The notes under the pieces were generated by a model, which was given only the letters and a program-made list of their open reading frames with translations, had not been told where the DNA came from and did no database searches. Shown piece after piece: positions 33,180-33,560 of a stretch of 33,560 bases of DNA. The stretch lies in contig JAJPIQ010000037.1 in NCBI GenBank assembly GCA_021324685.1, forward strand, positions 1 to 33,560, given 5' to 3'. Position numbers and translations under genes: made by a program. The DNA comes from Bacteroidota bacterium. GTDB lineage: Bacteria; Bacteroidota; Ignavibacteria; Palsa-1295. How positions within the stretch are numbered: position 1 is the first letter of the stretch; each line of letters begins with the position of its first letter.

Positions 33180-33560
33180 TTACTCCTTCACGAATTTTCG
33201 TAATACGATCCCGTTTATTGTTTCAATCTCCAAAAAATACGTTCCCGCAGAAAGTTTCGAAAGATCGATTCGAAGCTCCCCCTCCTCTACAAGAGGAGGG
33301 GGCTGGGGGGTGGTGTAAGCGGCTTCGCCCAGCACATTCAAAACCTGCACACCGAGAACCGGTGTGCCACCCGCAAGAATGGTTACCATCCCCGTTGCAG
33401 GATTCGGATATATCTCGATGGAATCGGCAGCGGGTATATGGACCGCCTGCACGCCGCTCTTCGTAGTATCTAAAACGTCCCGTATCGGACGATGATAGGT
33501 ACGGTGATACGTCGTGCCCGTTGCCGAAACAGAAATTCGAAGCATGGTATCGAAAGTGAC
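33180..33560 (-). CDS. Type IX-sorted protein, N-terminus beyond the window
   Basis: Only the last 126 codons are present; the frame is open to the window edge. The end is a type IX secretion (T9SS) type A sorting domain: EIYPNPATGMVTI, VQVLNVLGEAAY, then DLSKLSAGTYFLEIE and a basic tail RKFVKE. The protein is probably delivered to the cell surface or medium. A repeat hairpin inserted into the domain adds TPQPPPLVEEGEL where related domains have a short loop. The stop is 1 bp from the GH16 ATG, so the two genes are co-transcribed. The body of the protein and its function are not visible. Confidence 0.82.
   Translation of the reverse strand, partial: VTFDTMLRISVSATGTTYHRTYHRPIRDVLDTTKSGVQAVHIPAADSIEIYPNPATGMVTILAGGTPVLGVQVLNVLGEAAYTTPQPPPLVEEGELRIDLSKLSAGTYFLEIETINGIVLRKFVKE
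33278..33302. repeat. Palindromic repeat inside the T9SS sorting domain
   Basis: CCCCCTCCTCT and AGAGGAGGGGG form a perfect 11-bp stem around ACA. A GC-rich tail (CTGGGGGGTGGTG) follows. It is a dispersed repeat type, read in frame inside the sorting domain. Confidence 0.8.

Overview
The window looks like an ordinary chromosomal segment from a free-living member of the Bacteroidota / Chlorobiota / Ignavibacteriota (FCB) supergroup, possibly a Kapabacteria-like lineage. That placement is inferred from four things: C-terminal sorting domains of the type IX secretion system, a bacillithiol glycosyltransferase (BshA), paired M16 peptidases, and TAnnTTTG-like promoter boxes ahead of several genes. 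I see no phage genes, transposase, CRISPR array or rRNA. The ordinary genes are intact. The unusual content is a multi-hairpin RNA, several families of short palindromic and heptameric repeats (some read in frame inside exported proteins), and one eroded gene.

Layout. 1-6.6 kb: a Gfo/Idh/MocA oxidoreductase faces a leftward group made of a PBP4-type D-Ala-D-Ala carboxypeptidase and a catalytic plus non-catalytic M16 peptidase pair. 4-hydroxyphenylpyruvate dioxygenase diverges from this group. 6.6-7.4 kb: a structured, gene-free leader of about 350 nt ends in a terminator-like hairpin just before a small secreted basic protein. 7.4-10 kb: an NYN-domain nuclease-like protein, a MalK/UgpC-type ABC ATPase, an AHSA1/SRPBCC protein and an XRE regulator. 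10-15.6 kb: a compact leftward operon of bshA, an ABC-2 ATPase and permease, a family 4 glycosyltransferase and two SAM methyltransferases. It is probably a surface-glycan or lipid modification and export unit, with bshA as its first gene.

15.7-23.1 kb: a YigZ/IMPACT protein, a polytopic membrane gluzincin, a small ABM-fold protein, a 1058-residue fusion (HExxH peptidase, TolB-type propeller, Omp85-like barrel) and a DMT transporter whose first membrane helix lies upstream of any standard start codon. 23.4-30.9 kb: comM/yifB, a small single-pass membrane protein, tRNA-Ala(GGC), tRNA-Asp(GTC), a LEA-2-type lipoprotein, cmk, ispH and recQ. 30.9-33.56 kb: a leftward group made of a type IX-sorted protein cut by the window edge, a GH16 glycoside hydrolase, and an eroded gene that keeps only a signal peptide and the last residues of a sorting domain.

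The best candidates for something undescribed are the RNA at about 6711-6976 with its linked secreted protein, and the repeated capture of mobile palindromes in the export signals of secreted proteins. Both are read from sequence only and need comparative data.
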